Shown here piece by piece: positions 6,944-13,077 of a DNA stretch of 13,077 nt (the stretch's first letter is position 1; each line of letters begins with the position of its first letter). Made by a program: the position numbers and the translations under genes. The notes beneath the pieces were generated by a model. It saw only the letters and a program-made list of their open reading frames with translations, made no database searches and was not told the origin of the DNA. This stretch comes from Lachnospiraceae bacterium UBA2860 (lineage in GTDB: Bacteria; Bacillota; Clostridia; Lachnospirales; Lachnospiraceae), in the NCBI GenBank assembly GCA_002350625.1, contig DEFE01000048.1, positions 1 through 13,077 of the forward strand. The letters are read 5' to 3'.

Positions 6944-7216
6944 TCACATCAGGATATCCGTGTCGTCAAGCATCTCCTCAAAGATCTTCATCAGCGCTTC
7001 CAGCTCCGTCTCATCTTCGACAGGGACATAAGAAGCTTCCTCCGAAGCCGCCTCGGAGATATCTTTAAAAATGAAGGCATTCGCGTCACCCTCCGCGCTG
7101 TCAGTCACGAGGAGGTAATCCGTGCCGTTTACCCGCGTCTGCTCTTCAACAAAAAACCTGCATGTGCTGCCGTCATCGGCGATCAGTTCAATTGTCTCCG
7201 GAATCTTTTCGTTCAT
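6944..7216 (-). CDS. DUF1292 family protein (YrzB-like)
   Basis: A 90-residue acidic protein of unknown function. It shows the family's pattern: a short beta-rich N-terminal half (IELIADDGSTCRFFVEEQ, then NGTDYLLVTDS and NAFIFKD) and an acidic C-terminal helix (DETELEALMKIFEEML). No signal peptide or membrane segment is visible. It starts 29 bases inside the end of ruvX, an unusually long overlap, with no strong ribosome-binding site, so it may depend on ribosomes finishing ruvX. The ireB-ruvX-DUF1292 order is widely kept in Firmicutes, which supports the call, but the conservation does not reveal the function. Confidence 0.88.
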   Translation of the reverse strand: MNEKIPETIELIADDGSTCRFFVEEQTRVNGTDYLLVTDSAEGDANAFIFKDISEAASEEASYVPVEDETELEALMKIFEEMLDDTDILM

Positions 7217-7643
7217 GTGCGTTCAAATAATCCTGCAATATAATCGCTGCCGCGATTGAATCAACATATTTCCCGTAATCCTCACGGCGCACGCCGCTCT
7301 CCCGCATCACTTCCTCGGCCGTGACAGACGTCAGCCGCTCGTCCTGCATGACGACCGGAAGTGAGAGGCGCGCCTCAAGAATGTCCCGGAAAGCCAGCGT
7401 CTTCACGGCCCGCTCGCCGACCGAATCGTCCATGTTCAGCGGAAGTCCGAGCACAATGAGGCGAACATCATAGGTGCTGACAATCTCCGCAAGACGCCGC
7501 AGCGTACTCCTATGATGTGTCTCTTCCTTTCTCCGTATGATCTCAAGGGGCTGTGCCGTAAGAAACAGCGGATCACTCAGTGCAGTGCCTACCGTCCTGG
7601 CCCCGTAGTCGAGGCCGAGGATACGCCCGCCCGAATCAGTCAT
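7188..7643 (-). CDS. ruvX: Putative pre-16S rRNA nuclease / Holliday-junction resolvase-like RuvX (YqgF)
   Basis: A 151-residue RNase H-fold protein of family length. Expected acidic residues are visible: D12 in LGLDYGARTVGTALSD, E102 in the DERLTS block (101-106) and D128 in KYVDSIAA. The VLGLPLNMDDS segment (64-74) is also typical. Family members are implicated in maturing the 16S rRNA 5' end and, in some species, in resolving Holliday junctions; which applies here cannot be read from sequence. The ATG overlaps the last eight bases of ireB, and its 3' end overlaps DUF1292 by 29 bases, so the three genes are probably translationally coupled. Confidence 0.93.
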   Translation of the reverse strand: MTDSGGRILGLDYGARTVGTALSDPLFLTAQPLEIIRRKEETHHRSTLRRLAEIVSTYDVRLIVLGLPLNMDDSVGERAVKTLAFRDILEARLSLPVVMQDERLTSVTAEEVMRESGVRREDYGKYVDSIAAAIILQDYLNAHERKDSGDN

Positions 7644-7905
7644 TCCAGGCCTTGTTGCGGATGTACTCCGTGAGCAGTTCCTCCACGAGTTCGTCCCGCT
7701 CGACCTTCATGATCATGCTGCGCGCGCCCTGATGATTGGTGATGTACGTCGGATCCCCGGACATGATATAGCCCACGATCTGATTGACCGGGTTATATCC
7801 CTTCTCCGCCATGGCCGTGTAAACTTTGCTGAGGACATCCTTCACACGGATCTCCGGTTCCTTCTTGACACTGAAATACTGTGTGCTTCCAATCTTTTCC
7901 GCCAT
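7636..7905 (-). CDS. ireB: IreB family regulatory phosphoprotein (UPF0297)
   Basis: An 89-residue protein with the family core KVYTAMAEKGYNPVNQIVGY and IMSGDPTYITNH, and a C-terminal ERDELVEELL helix. In Enterococcus, IreB is phosphorylated near its N-terminus by the Ser/Thr kinase IreK and restrains cephalosporin resistance. Here the N-terminus has adjacent Ser7 and Thr8 as possible equivalents, which is inference. The ATG at 7905 is chosen because AAGGG lies eight bases upstream; an in-frame TTG at 7911 would be too close to it. It is the first gene after the promoter at 7976-8004 and so probably leads the eight-gene operon. Confidence 0.92.
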   Translation of the reverse strand: MAEKIGSTQYFSVKKEPEIRVKDVLSKVYTAMAEKGYNPVNQIVGYIMSGDPTYITNHQGARSMIMKVERDELVEELLTEYIRNKAWND

Positions 7906-7975
7906 AATCAAAACCCTTACTAATTAGCTTTCGACAGTGGTTCAAAAAGTCTCGCCGAGAACGGCAGTTATCGCT

Positions 7976-8004
7976 ATTTTATACCTAAATGTCTTATTGT
8001 TCAA
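7976..8004 (-). promoter_or_regulatory. Sigma-A promoter of the ireB-to-trhP operon
   Basis: On the minus strand, TTGAAC (7999-8004) and TAAAAT (7976-7981) are separated by exactly 17 bases. The spacer and -10 are AT-rich, in contrast to the flanking genes. Transcription would begin near 7969 and leave a leader of about 65 bases before ireB. The -35 box contains the TGA stop of mtaB (8001-8003). No strong terminator separates mtaB from ireB, so read-through from mtaB is also possible. Confidence 0.7.
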
Positions 8005-9365
8005 GTGTCGGCGGACGGCGTGACCAGAAGGCCGCCCGCCTCCGTGACGGATGTGACGCGGCACTTGATGAGCTGCCCCGTGAGATCCTGCGCCGATGCG
8101 GCACAGGCAAGGAGCATCTCCCTCGTATGGCCGGCATTTTTGACGATCCCGTCCACGCGCTTCCTCTCCTCAAACAGCACCTCGACCTCGCGGCCGAGAA
8201 ATCCCTCCGCATAGCGGCGATGGTTCCTTATGTCAAGGTCGATGAGGACTTCGCTCCGCTGCCTTCTCACCTCAGCCGCCACCCGGCCCGGCATGTCGGC
8301 GGCTTTTGTGCCCTTCCGCTCGGAATACGGGAAAATATGCGTCTTCTCAAAGCCGATGCGCTTTACAAACGCCACCGTCTCCGCGAACTCCTCCTCCGTC
8401 TCCCCCGGAAAGCCCGCGATGATGTCCGTCGCGATCGCGGGATTCGAAAATGCCGCCCGGAGGCGCCCGACGATTTCCTCATAGGCGGCTGTATCATACC
8501 GGCGCCTCATGCGCTGAAGCGTCGCGTCGCAGCCGCTCTGGAGAGACAGATGAAACTGCGGGCAGATCACGGGAATCTCCGATAGCGCGCGGACAAATTC
8601 CTCCGTCATGATCCCGGGCTCGAGAGAACCGAAGCGCAGCCGCCGGATGCCGGGAAGAGACGCGACGCTGCGCACAAGAGACAGGAGCTCCCTGTTGGTC
8701 TCAGCCTCCCGCGCTTCCGGTGTCCGCAGATTTCTCCCGGGCTCCCTCAGATCCAGGCCGTAGGAGCTCACGTGGATCCCCGTAAGTACGAGCTCCTGAA
8801 AACCGCCCGCAAGAAGACGCTCTGCCTCGGCGAGCACATCCTCCGCCCGCCGGCTGCGCACGCGTCCCCGGACATAGGGAATGACACAGTAGCTGCAGAA
8901 CTGATTGCACCCGTCCTCGATCTTCAGAAATGCCCTTGTCCTCCCCTCCGTCTCCGTAATGAAGAGCGGACCGTAGTCCGGCCGCGCGCAGTGCTTAAGA
9001 AACCTCGTCTCTTCCGGGCGTCCTTCCCTGTGCGCGCGTATGATGCCGGCCAGAGAGGCTTTGTCGGCATTTCCGATCAGGAGATCCGCGTCGCCGCTTG
9101 AGAGGAGCTCCTCTCCCGCGTCCTCGACATAGCAGCCCGCCGCTATGATCAGCGCGTCCGGGTTCATCCGTCTCGCCCTGTGCAGCATCTGCCGCGACTT
9201 CCGGTCCGCGATATGCGTCACGGTACAGGTATTGATGATATAGACGTCCGCTTTCTCCGAAAATGGCACGATCACGTATCCGTCTCTCTTCAGCTGCTCC
9301 TGCATCGCCTCGGTTTCATAGGCGTTGACGCGGCAGCCAAGGGTATGAAATGCCGCAGTTTTCAT
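8001..9365 (-). CDS. mtaB: tRNA ms2t6A37 methylthiotransferase MtaB
   Basis: A 454-residue radical-SAM methylthiotransferase that adds a methylthio group to t6A at position 37 of tRNAs reading ANN codons. The N-terminal UPF0004 domain has its three cluster cysteines: C11 (HTLGCRVN), C47 (NTCTVT) and C78 (AAGCYV). The radical-SAM motif is C153, C157, C160 in EDGCNQFCSYCVIPYVRG. A TRAM-like RNA-binding domain closes the protein (FLGREVEVLFEE to the end). HTLGCRVN and ADRKSRQ fit the MtaB subfamily better than MiaB or RimO. The ATG at 9365 gives the standard N-terminus; only a weak GAGAGAG precedes it and I see no clear promoter of its own. It is divergent from the HPr-like gene. Confidence 0.94.
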   Translation of the reverse strand: MKTAAFHTLGCRVNAYETEAMQEQLKRDGYVIVPFSEKADVYIINTCTVTHIADRKSRQMLHRARRMNPDALIIAAGCYVEDAGEELLSSGDADLLIGNADKASLAGIIRAHREGRPEETRFLKHCARPDYGPLFITETEGRTRAFLKIEDGCNQFCSYCVIPYVRGRVRSRRAEDVLAEAERLLAGGFQELVLTGIHVSSYGLDLREPGRNLRTPEAREAETNRELLSLVRSVASLPGIRRLRFGSLEPGIMTEEFVRALSEIPVICPQFHLSLQSGCDATLQRMRRRYDTAAYEEIVGRLRAAFSNPAIATDIIAGFPGETEEEFAETVAFVKRIGFEKTHIFPYSERKGTKAADMPGRVAAEVRRQRSEVLIDLDIRNHRRYAEGFLGREVEVLFEERKRVDGIVKNAGHTREMLLACAASAQDLTGQLIKCRVTSVTEAGGLLVTPSADT

Positions 9366-9393
9366 AGGCTCTCTCTCACGGGGGAAGTCGCTC

Positions 9394-9423
9394 TTGACGC
9401 CCTCCCTCTCTTTGGGATATGAT
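9394..9423 (+). promoter_or_regulatory. Sigma-A promoter of the HPr-like gene
   Basis: TTGACG (9394-9399) and TATGAT (9418-9423) are spaced by 18 bases; each matches the consensus at five of six positions. Transcription would start near 9430, about 50 bases before the ATG. It is among the closest consensus matches I found in the window and implies substantial expression. Confidence 0.72.
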
Positions 9424-9481
9424 TGTCTCGACCGATATAGATAATAATAGAAATGTGAAGATACCCGGAGGTTATCACTAT

Positions 9482-9718
9482 ATGAAGACAGTAAAAGTAT
9501 CTCTCAATTCCATCGATAAAGTCAAAACATTCGTCAATGAAATCAGCCGTTTTGATTTCGACTTCGATCTGGTCTCAGGCCGCTACGTGATCGACGCCAA
9601 GTCAATCATGGGCATTTTCTCTCTGGATCTCTCCAAGCCGATTGATCTCAACATCCACGCGGACGATGACTCTCTTGAGGAAGTCCTTGAGACGCTGGCC
9701 CCTTACATCATTGAATAA
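9482..9718 (+). CDS. HPr-like protein lacking the PTS phosphorylation histidine
   Basis: A 78-residue protein with the length and beta-alpha pattern of HPr (PtsH). The segment around residues 38-48, DAKSIMGIFSL, matches the HPr region holding the regulatory serine (here Ser41). The active-site region that should read like GIHARPA is instead SIDKVKTFVNEI (residues 10-21) and has no His; the only His in the protein is H59. It therefore cannot act as a normal PEP-PTS phosphocarrier, but could in principle be a Crh-like regulatory partner if Ser41 is phosphorylated, which is inference. Similar proteins are common in clostridia. GGAGG lies ten bases before the ATG at 9482; the upstream frame from 9419 has no such site and overlaps the -10 box. 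It is a single-gene unit with its own promoter and terminator. Confidence 0.82.
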   Translation: MKTVKVSLNSIDKVKTFVNEISRFDFDFDLVSGRYVIDAKSIMGIFSLDLSKPIDLNIHADDDSLEEVLETLAPYIIE

Positions 9719-9737
9719 TTCTCACGTTTTTGCGATG

Positions 9738-9770
9738 ACAGCCTGCCGGATACGGCAGGCTGTTTTTTTT
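9738..9770 (+). terminator. Intrinsic terminator of the HPr-like gene
   Basis: CAGCCTGCCG (9739-9748), a GATA loop and CGGCAGGCTG (9753-9762) form a perfect ten-pair GC-rich stem followed directly by eight T residues. It begins 20 bases after the stop. The minus strand has no T-run after the hairpin, so it should work in the plus direction only; thiI, ending at 9781, is not clearly terminated by it. Confidence 0.95.
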
Positions 9771-9780
9771 CGGTTTCCGT

Positions 9781-10962
9781 TCAGGGCTTCACCGTAAATG
9801 TCTCTGTCGTACGGATCGCCGTCTCAAAAAGCTCTTCGATCGTTCCTTTTAGCTTCGCCTCCGACCGCTCGATCACCTCCGGCAGCGGCTTCGTCACGGG
9901 ATGCCTCGCGACGAAGATCGTGCAGCAATCCTCAAATGGCAGGATCGATGTCTCGTAAGTGTCGATCTTTTTCGCGATATCCACGATCTCGCTCTTGTCA
10001 AACCCGATGAGCGGCCGGTAGACCGGCATATGCACCGCGGCGTTTGTCGTCATGAGCGACTGCATGGTCTGGCTGGCCACCTGTCCGATGCTCTCTCCGG
10101 TCACGATGCCGAGATCGCCGTCCTTCTCCGCAAAATGCTCCGCGATCCGCATCATGTAGCGGCGCATGATAATCGTCAGCTCCTCATGCGGACAGGTGTC
10201 GTAGATAGCGAGCTGGATGTCCGTGAAATTCACGACGTGCAGGCGGATCGGGCCGGCGTAGCGCGCCACCGCCCTCGCGAGGTCGACCACCTTCTGCTTT
10301 GCCCGCTCGGATGTATACGGCGGGGCGTGGAAGTAAATGGCGTCGATCTTCACGCCGCGCTTTGCGATCATCCATCCGGCGACCGGCGAGTCGATCCCGC
10401 CGGACAGGCACAGCATGGCGCTCCCGTTGGAGCCGACCGGCATGCCTCCCGGTCCCGGCAGCTGTTTCGAGTAGATGTAAATGCGGTCGCGGATCTCGAG
10501 GTCAAAGAGGATTTCCGGATTGTGCACGTCCACGCGCATCGCGGGGCAGGCCATGAGAATCGCCTCGCCGAGCTCCGCGTCGATCTCCATCGACGTGAGC
10601 GGAAACTCCTTGTTGATGCGGCGCGCTTTCACCTTAAATGTCGCCGATGCGTCCGGATATTCCTCATGGACATAGGCGACGATATCCCTGCGCATCGCCT
10701 CGATATCGCTCAGCGCATATGTGTGGACGGGACAGATCCCGACGATGCCGAAGATTCTGGAAAGCGTGCCGATCGTCTCCTCCTCGTCCCAGGCGCCGCC
10801 GCACTCGACATAGATGCGTCCCCTCTCCTTGCGGATCTGAAACTCTCCTTCGATATGGGCGAGAGACAGGCGGATCTGCTTTGCAAGCGCGTCCTCAAAG
10901 ACGTGCCTGTTGTTTCCCTTGATGCCGATTTCCCCGTATTTAATCAAAAATGTGTGGTACAT
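9781..10962 (-). CDS. thiI: tRNA 4-thiouridine synthase ThiI (short form)
   Basis: A 393-residue protein that adenylates U8 of tRNA and inserts sulfur to give s4U; it may also serve thiazole synthesis. The N-terminal ferredoxin-like region opens with FLIKYGEIGIKGNNR. A THUMP domain follows to about residue 165, then the PP-loop pyrophosphatase domain with SGGIDSP at 187-193. FEDCCTIF (343-350) carries the cysteine pair typical of short Gram-positive ThiI. No C-terminal rhodanese domain is present, so sulfur must come from a partner, here most likely the cysteine desulfurase encoded 21 bases upstream, as for Bacillus NifZ-ThiI. AAAGGA precedes the ATG by nine bases. Confidence 0.95.
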   Translation of the reverse strand: MYHTFLIKYGEIGIKGNNRHVFEDALAKQIRLSLAHIEGEFQIRKERGRIYVECGGAWDEEETIGTLSRIFGIVGICPVHTYALSDIEAMRRDIVAYVHEEYPDASATFKVKARRINKEFPLTSMEIDAELGEAILMACPAMRVDVHNPEILFDLEIRDRIYIYSKQLPGPGGMPVGSNGSAMLCLSGGIDSPVAGWMIAKRGVKIDAIYFHAPPYTSERAKQKVVDLARAVARYAGPIRLHVVNFTDIQLAIYDTCPHEELTIIMRRYMMRIAEHFAEKDGDLGIVTGESIGQVASQTMQSLMTTNAAVHMPVYRPLIGFDKSEIVDIAKKIDTYETSILPFEDCCTIFVARHPVTKPLPEVIERSEAKLKGTIEELFETAIRTTETFTVKP

Positions 10963-10983
10963 GGATTCTTTTCCTTTACATCC

Positions 10984-12141
10984 TTATTTTGCCCGGTAGC
11001 GTCTGAGCACCGGGAGCAGTTCACGAAGCGCCGCAAGTGCCGCGTCAACCTCATCCTCCGTATTGTCCTCGGAAAAACTGAAGCGGACGGCAGAGCTCAC
11101 CTCTTCCTTCGGCGCGTTGATCGCCGCCATCGTAGGCGACGCGTGCCGCTTGTGCGTCGAGCAGGCAGATCCCGCGGAGATATAGATCCCGCGGTCTTCC
11201 AGCGCGTGCAGCAGCACCTCGCTTCCGACGCCGAGGAAGGAGGCATTTACGATGTGCGGCGCGCCCTCACGCCCCGGCATGCCGTGGATGACGACATCGG
11301 GAAGTGCGCGGAGGCCTTCCGTCAAACGTTCCTTCAGCGCATAGAGGTGTTCTGTTTTTCTCTCAAAGTCGCGATAAGCTTCCTCCGCCGCGACGCCCAT
11401 CCCGGCGATTGCGGGCACATTTTCCGTGCCGGAGCGAAGCCCGTTCTGCTGGCCGCCGCCCATCAGGAGCGGAATGAGGCGCACGCCGCTTCTGATGTAC
11501 AGAAATCCGCTGCCCTTCGGGCCGTGGAACTTGTGGCCGCTCGCGCTTAAAAGATCGATTCCGAGCTGCCGGGGACAGATCCTGTATTTTCCGAACGCCT
11601 GGATCGCGTCGACATGATAGAGCGCGTGCGGGGCGCGCTTATGCACCTCTTCCGCGATCTCCCTTACCGGAACAACGGCCCCGATCTCATTGTTGACGTA
11701 CATCGTGGAGACAAGAATGACGTCCTCGGAGAGCATCCCGCTAAGTGCGTCCAGATCCACGCGGCCCTGTCCGTCCACGGGAATCTGCTCCACGGTAAAG
11801 CCAAGGCCTTCGAGATATTTCAGCGGCTCCGCGACGGCGGGGTGCTCCATCCCGGTCGTGAGAATGCGCGTGCCTCTCCTTTTGAGTGCTCCCGCCGCGC
11901 CGAAAAGCGCCAGATTATTGGCTTCCGTCCCTCCGGACGTGAAGCAGATCTCCCCCGGCGCCGCCTTGAGGGCAGAAGCGATCTGCTGCGAAGCGCGCCG
12001 CAGATACTGTTCGGCCTCCACGCCCTTTTTGTGCATGGAAGAGGGATTGCCGTAGTCTTCCGTGAGGGTCCGCAGCATCACCTCAACAACCGCGGCGGAG
12101 GGCTTTGTCGTTGCACTGTTATCAAAATAGATTTCAACCAT
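10984..12141 (-). CDS. Cysteine desulfurase (NifS/IscS family), probable sulfur donor to ThiI
   Basis: A 385-residue PLP enzyme that takes sulfur from cysteine. It has the N-terminal YFDNSATTKPS, TSGGTEANN (68-76) and EHPAV (99-103) motifs, D178 in HVDAIQ, the PLP lysine K204 in SGHKFHGPKG, RSGTEN (236-241) and the persulfide cysteine C327 in SAGSACST. It lacks an associated iscU or iscR and is followed by thiI, so it fits Bacillus NifZ, which serves tRNA thiolation, better than an iron-sulfur assembly IscS. The ATG at 12141 gives the normal family N-terminus; the frame is open upstream only because it runs antisense through truA. No Shine-Dalgarno is visible, and the -10 box lies so close that the mRNA may be leaderless. 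Confidence 0.94.
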   Translation of the reverse strand: MVEIYFDNSATTKPSAAVVEVMLRTLTEDYGNPSSMHKKGVEAEQYLRRASQQIASALKAAPGEICFTSGGTEANNLALFGAAGALKRRGTRILTTGMEHPAVAEPLKYLEGLGFTVEQIPVDGQGRVDLDALSGMLSEDVILVSTMYVNNEIGAVVPVREIAEEVHKRAPHALYHVDAIQAFGKYRICPRQLGIDLLSASGHKFHGPKGSGFLYIRSGVRLIPLLMGGGQQNGLRSGTENVPAIAGMGVAAEEAYRDFERKTEHLYALKERLTEGLRALPDVVIHGMPGREGAPHIVNASFLGVGSEVLLHALEDRGIYISAGSACSTHKRHASPTMAAINAPKEEVSSAVRFSFSEDNTEDEVDAALAALRELLPVLRRYRAK

Positions 12142-12150
12142 AGTTTCTCG

Positions 12151-12159
12151 ATTATACCA
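12151..12159 (-). promoter_or_regulatory. Extended -10 promoter of the cysteine desulfurase-thiI operon
   Basis: On the minus strand TGGTATAAT combines a perfect TATAAT (12151-12156) with the TG of an extended -10 element (12158-12159). No good -35 is seen, which is usual for extended -10 promoters. Only nine bases lie between the -10 box and the ATG, so a normally placed start site leaves a leader of about three bases. Confidence 0.6.
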
Positions 12160-12167
12160 CAGGAATG

Positions 12168-12176
12168 TGCTAAAAT
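12168..12176 (+). promoter_or_regulatory. Extended -10 promoter of truA
   Basis: TGCTAAAAT has a TG extension (12168-12169) and a five-of-six -10 match (12171-12176). The start site would be near 12183, giving a leader of about 28 bases that contains the truA ribosome-binding site. The -35 region is poor. It overlaps the footprint of the divergent promoter at 12151-12159. Confidence 0.5.
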
Positions 12177-12210
12177 ACAGTAATGAGCAGTTTTTTTGGA
12201 GGCGCCCGCT

Positions 12211-12954
12211 ATGACGAATTACCGCATGATCGTTCAGTATGACGGCACGAGATACAACGGCTGGCAGAAGCAGGGAGACACGGACAACACCATCCAGTGC
12301 AAGCTCGAGACGATCCTCAGTCGTCTTGCAGAGGAATCTGTCGAAATCCACGGCGCCGGAAGAACAGACGCCGGCGTGCACGCCCGCGGCCAGGTCGCGC
12401 AGTTCCGCTTAAATAAGGAGCTTCCTCCCGCGGAAATCCGCGATTATTTCAACGCCTATCTCCCCGACGACATCGGCGTCCTCTCCGTGGACAAAGCCGC
12501 GCCGCGCTTTCACAGCCGCTACAACGCATCCGAAAAATATTACCTGTACAGGATCGGCAAAAATAAAGCCGCGCATGTCTTCGACAGAAAATACGTCTAC
12601 ACATGGCGCGGTGCGCCGCTCGATACGGCGGCGATGAAGCTCGCAACGCTCCAGCTCATCGGAACACATGATTTCCGCAGCTTCTGCGGCAATCCCCGCA
12701 TGAACAAATCCACGGTCCGCACGATCCGGACGATCCGCATCGAAGAGACGGATGACGAGATCCGCATCGGCTTCTTCGGAGAGGGCTTTCTGCAGTACAT
12801 GGTCCGCATCCTCGTCGGCACGCTGATCGAAGTCGGCGAAGGCCGCCGCGACCCCGAGTCCATGGACGTGCTCCTCGCCGCCCGCTCGCGCCGCATGGCC
12901 GGCCCGACCGCGCCCGCCAAAGGACTTACCCTCATGGAAGTCCGCTATTCATAA
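12211..12954 (+). CDS. truA: tRNA pseudouridine(38-40) synthase TruA
   Basis: A 247-residue enzyme of full family length that isomerises uridines 38, 39 and 40 in the tRNA anticodon arm. The catalytic aspartate is D53 in GAGRTDAGVHA (48-58). Other family blocks are VQYDGTRYNGWQKQ near the N-terminus, FHSRYNASEKYYLYRI at 100-115, THDFRSFCG, and the C-terminal FLQYMVRILVGTLIEVG. GGAGG at 12198-12202 is eight bases before the ATG at 12211, which decides against the in-frame TTG at 12196. It is divergent from the cysteine desulfurase. No terminator or next gene is seen in the 120 bases that remain. Confidence 0.95.
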   Translation: MTNYRMIVQYDGTRYNGWQKQGDTDNTIQCKLETILSRLAEESVEIHGAGRTDAGVHARGQVAQFRLNKELPPAEIRDYFNAYLPDDIGVLSVDKAAPRFHSRYNASEKYYLYRIGKNKAAHVFDRKYVYTWRGAPLDTAAMKLATLQLIGTHDFRSFCGNPRMNKSTVRTIRTIRIEETDDEIRIGFFGEGFLQYMVRILVGTLIEVGEGRRDPESMDVLLAARSRRMAGPTAPAKGLTLMEVRYS

Positions 12955-13077
12955 TATATACCTTTTGAACAAAAAACATTCCACGCAGCTTCCGCCATGC
13001 ATCCTCGCCTCCTCCTCTTGTTCCGCCTGCAGTCTGCAACGCGATTTCAGAAGCCGCTAAAACCGCTCGGCCGCCTC
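12955..13077. other. Right window edge, no assignable gene
   Basis: The first 25 bases after truA are AT-rich and the rest GC-rich. A plus-strand frame from an ATG at 12997 is open to the window end but has no ribosome-binding site. A minus-strand frame is open from the edge back to a stop at 12932-12934, which would overlap truA; its translation is Gly-rich and unfamiliar. Neither is convincing. No hairpin with a T-run is visible. Confidence 0.4.

Noticed and set aside
7200..7260. GTTCAAATAATC on the plus strand resembling a tRNA T-loop.
   Set aside because: It lies in the overlap of ruvX and DUF1292 and no acceptor, D or anticodon stems surround it.
7944..7965. Hairpin GCCG-TTCT-CGGC followed by five T on the minus strand in the ireB leader, possibly a terminator for mtaB or an attenuator.
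   Set aside because: The stem has only four firm pairs and is five bases from the T-run; it is too weak to call.
9366..9481. Minus-strand promoter for mtaB in the divergent region.
   Set aside because: TATTAT-like sequences occur, but none has a plausible -35 at 16-18 bases, so I do not call one.
9901..11550. Long plus-strand open frame of 549 codons antisense to thiI and the cysteine desulfurase.
   Set aside because: Both genes beneath it are clear family members with intact motifs. The antisense translation is Arg/His/Asp-rich without recognisable domains, as expected from GC-rich third positions.
12142..12381. Eighty-codon N-terminal extension of the cysteine desulfurase.
   Set aside because: The extension runs antisense through truA and across the promoter, and the family N-terminus begins at the ATG at 12141.
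13000..13077. tRNA-like D-arm (GCCGAGCGGTTTTAGCGGC) on the minus strand at the right edge.
   Set aside because: No five-pair anticodon stem with a proper loop and no T-arm (GTTCNANNC) follow within a tRNA length, so it is probably chance.
1..13077. CRISPR array, insertion sequence, prophage or integron signals.
   Set aside because: No regularly spaced direct repeats, transposase or integrase motifs, or terminal inverted repeats were seen. The only repeat array is the coding 27-bp one.

Overview
The window looks like ordinary chromosomal DNA of a GC-rich Firmicute, most likely a clostridium of the Lachnospiraceae type. This rests on gene order and protein families, not on a database match. 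The block ireB-ruvX-DUF1292-(membrane stub)-trmR-trhP matches the Bacillus yrzL-yrrK-yrzB-yrrL-yrrM-yrrN order, with RNase J and a YlbF-family gene inserted as in many clostridia. A cysteine desulfurase next to a short ThiI matches Bacillus nifZ-thiI. A degenerate HPr-like protein without the phosphorylatable histidine is also typical of clostridia.

Layout. (1) 175-2677, plus strand: comM (YifB family) and dprA, a two-gene DNA-uptake/recombination operon. (2) 2695-7905, minus strand, converging on dprA: an eight-gene, tightly packed operon read as ireB, ruvX, DUF1292, rnj, ylbF-like, a small membrane protein, trmR, trhP. A good sigma-A promoter lies at 7976-8004, and most junctions overlap. 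(3) 8001-9365, minus: mtaB; its stop codon lies inside the -35 box of the ireB promoter. (4) 9394-9770, plus: a single-gene unit with a near-consensus promoter, an HPr-like gene and a clear intrinsic terminator. (5) 9781-12141, minus: iscS/nifZ then thiI. (6) 12211-12954, plus: truA, divergent from iscS across overlapping extended -10 promoters. No gene-free stretch exceeds 300 bases. Both window edges hold about 120 bases that I cannot assign with confidence.

How the genes fit together. Six of the fourteen firm genes act in tRNA modification: mtaB (ms2t6A37), trhP and trmR (ho5U then mo5U at position 34), thiI with its desulfurase (s4U8) and truA (pseudouridine 38-40). rnj and the YlbF-family gene belong to RNA decay. 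ruvX, dprA and comM concern structured nucleic acids and transforming DNA. ireB links to Ser/Thr-kinase signalling.

I see no mobile element, CRISPR array, rRNA or credible tRNA, and no clearly new system. The points most worth a second look are: the membrane stub at the mltG position, whose outer domain seems replaced by a 27-bp tandem repeat; the probably leaderless iscS transcript with a shared divergent promoter; the His-less HPr unit; and the RNase J-YlbF coupling.
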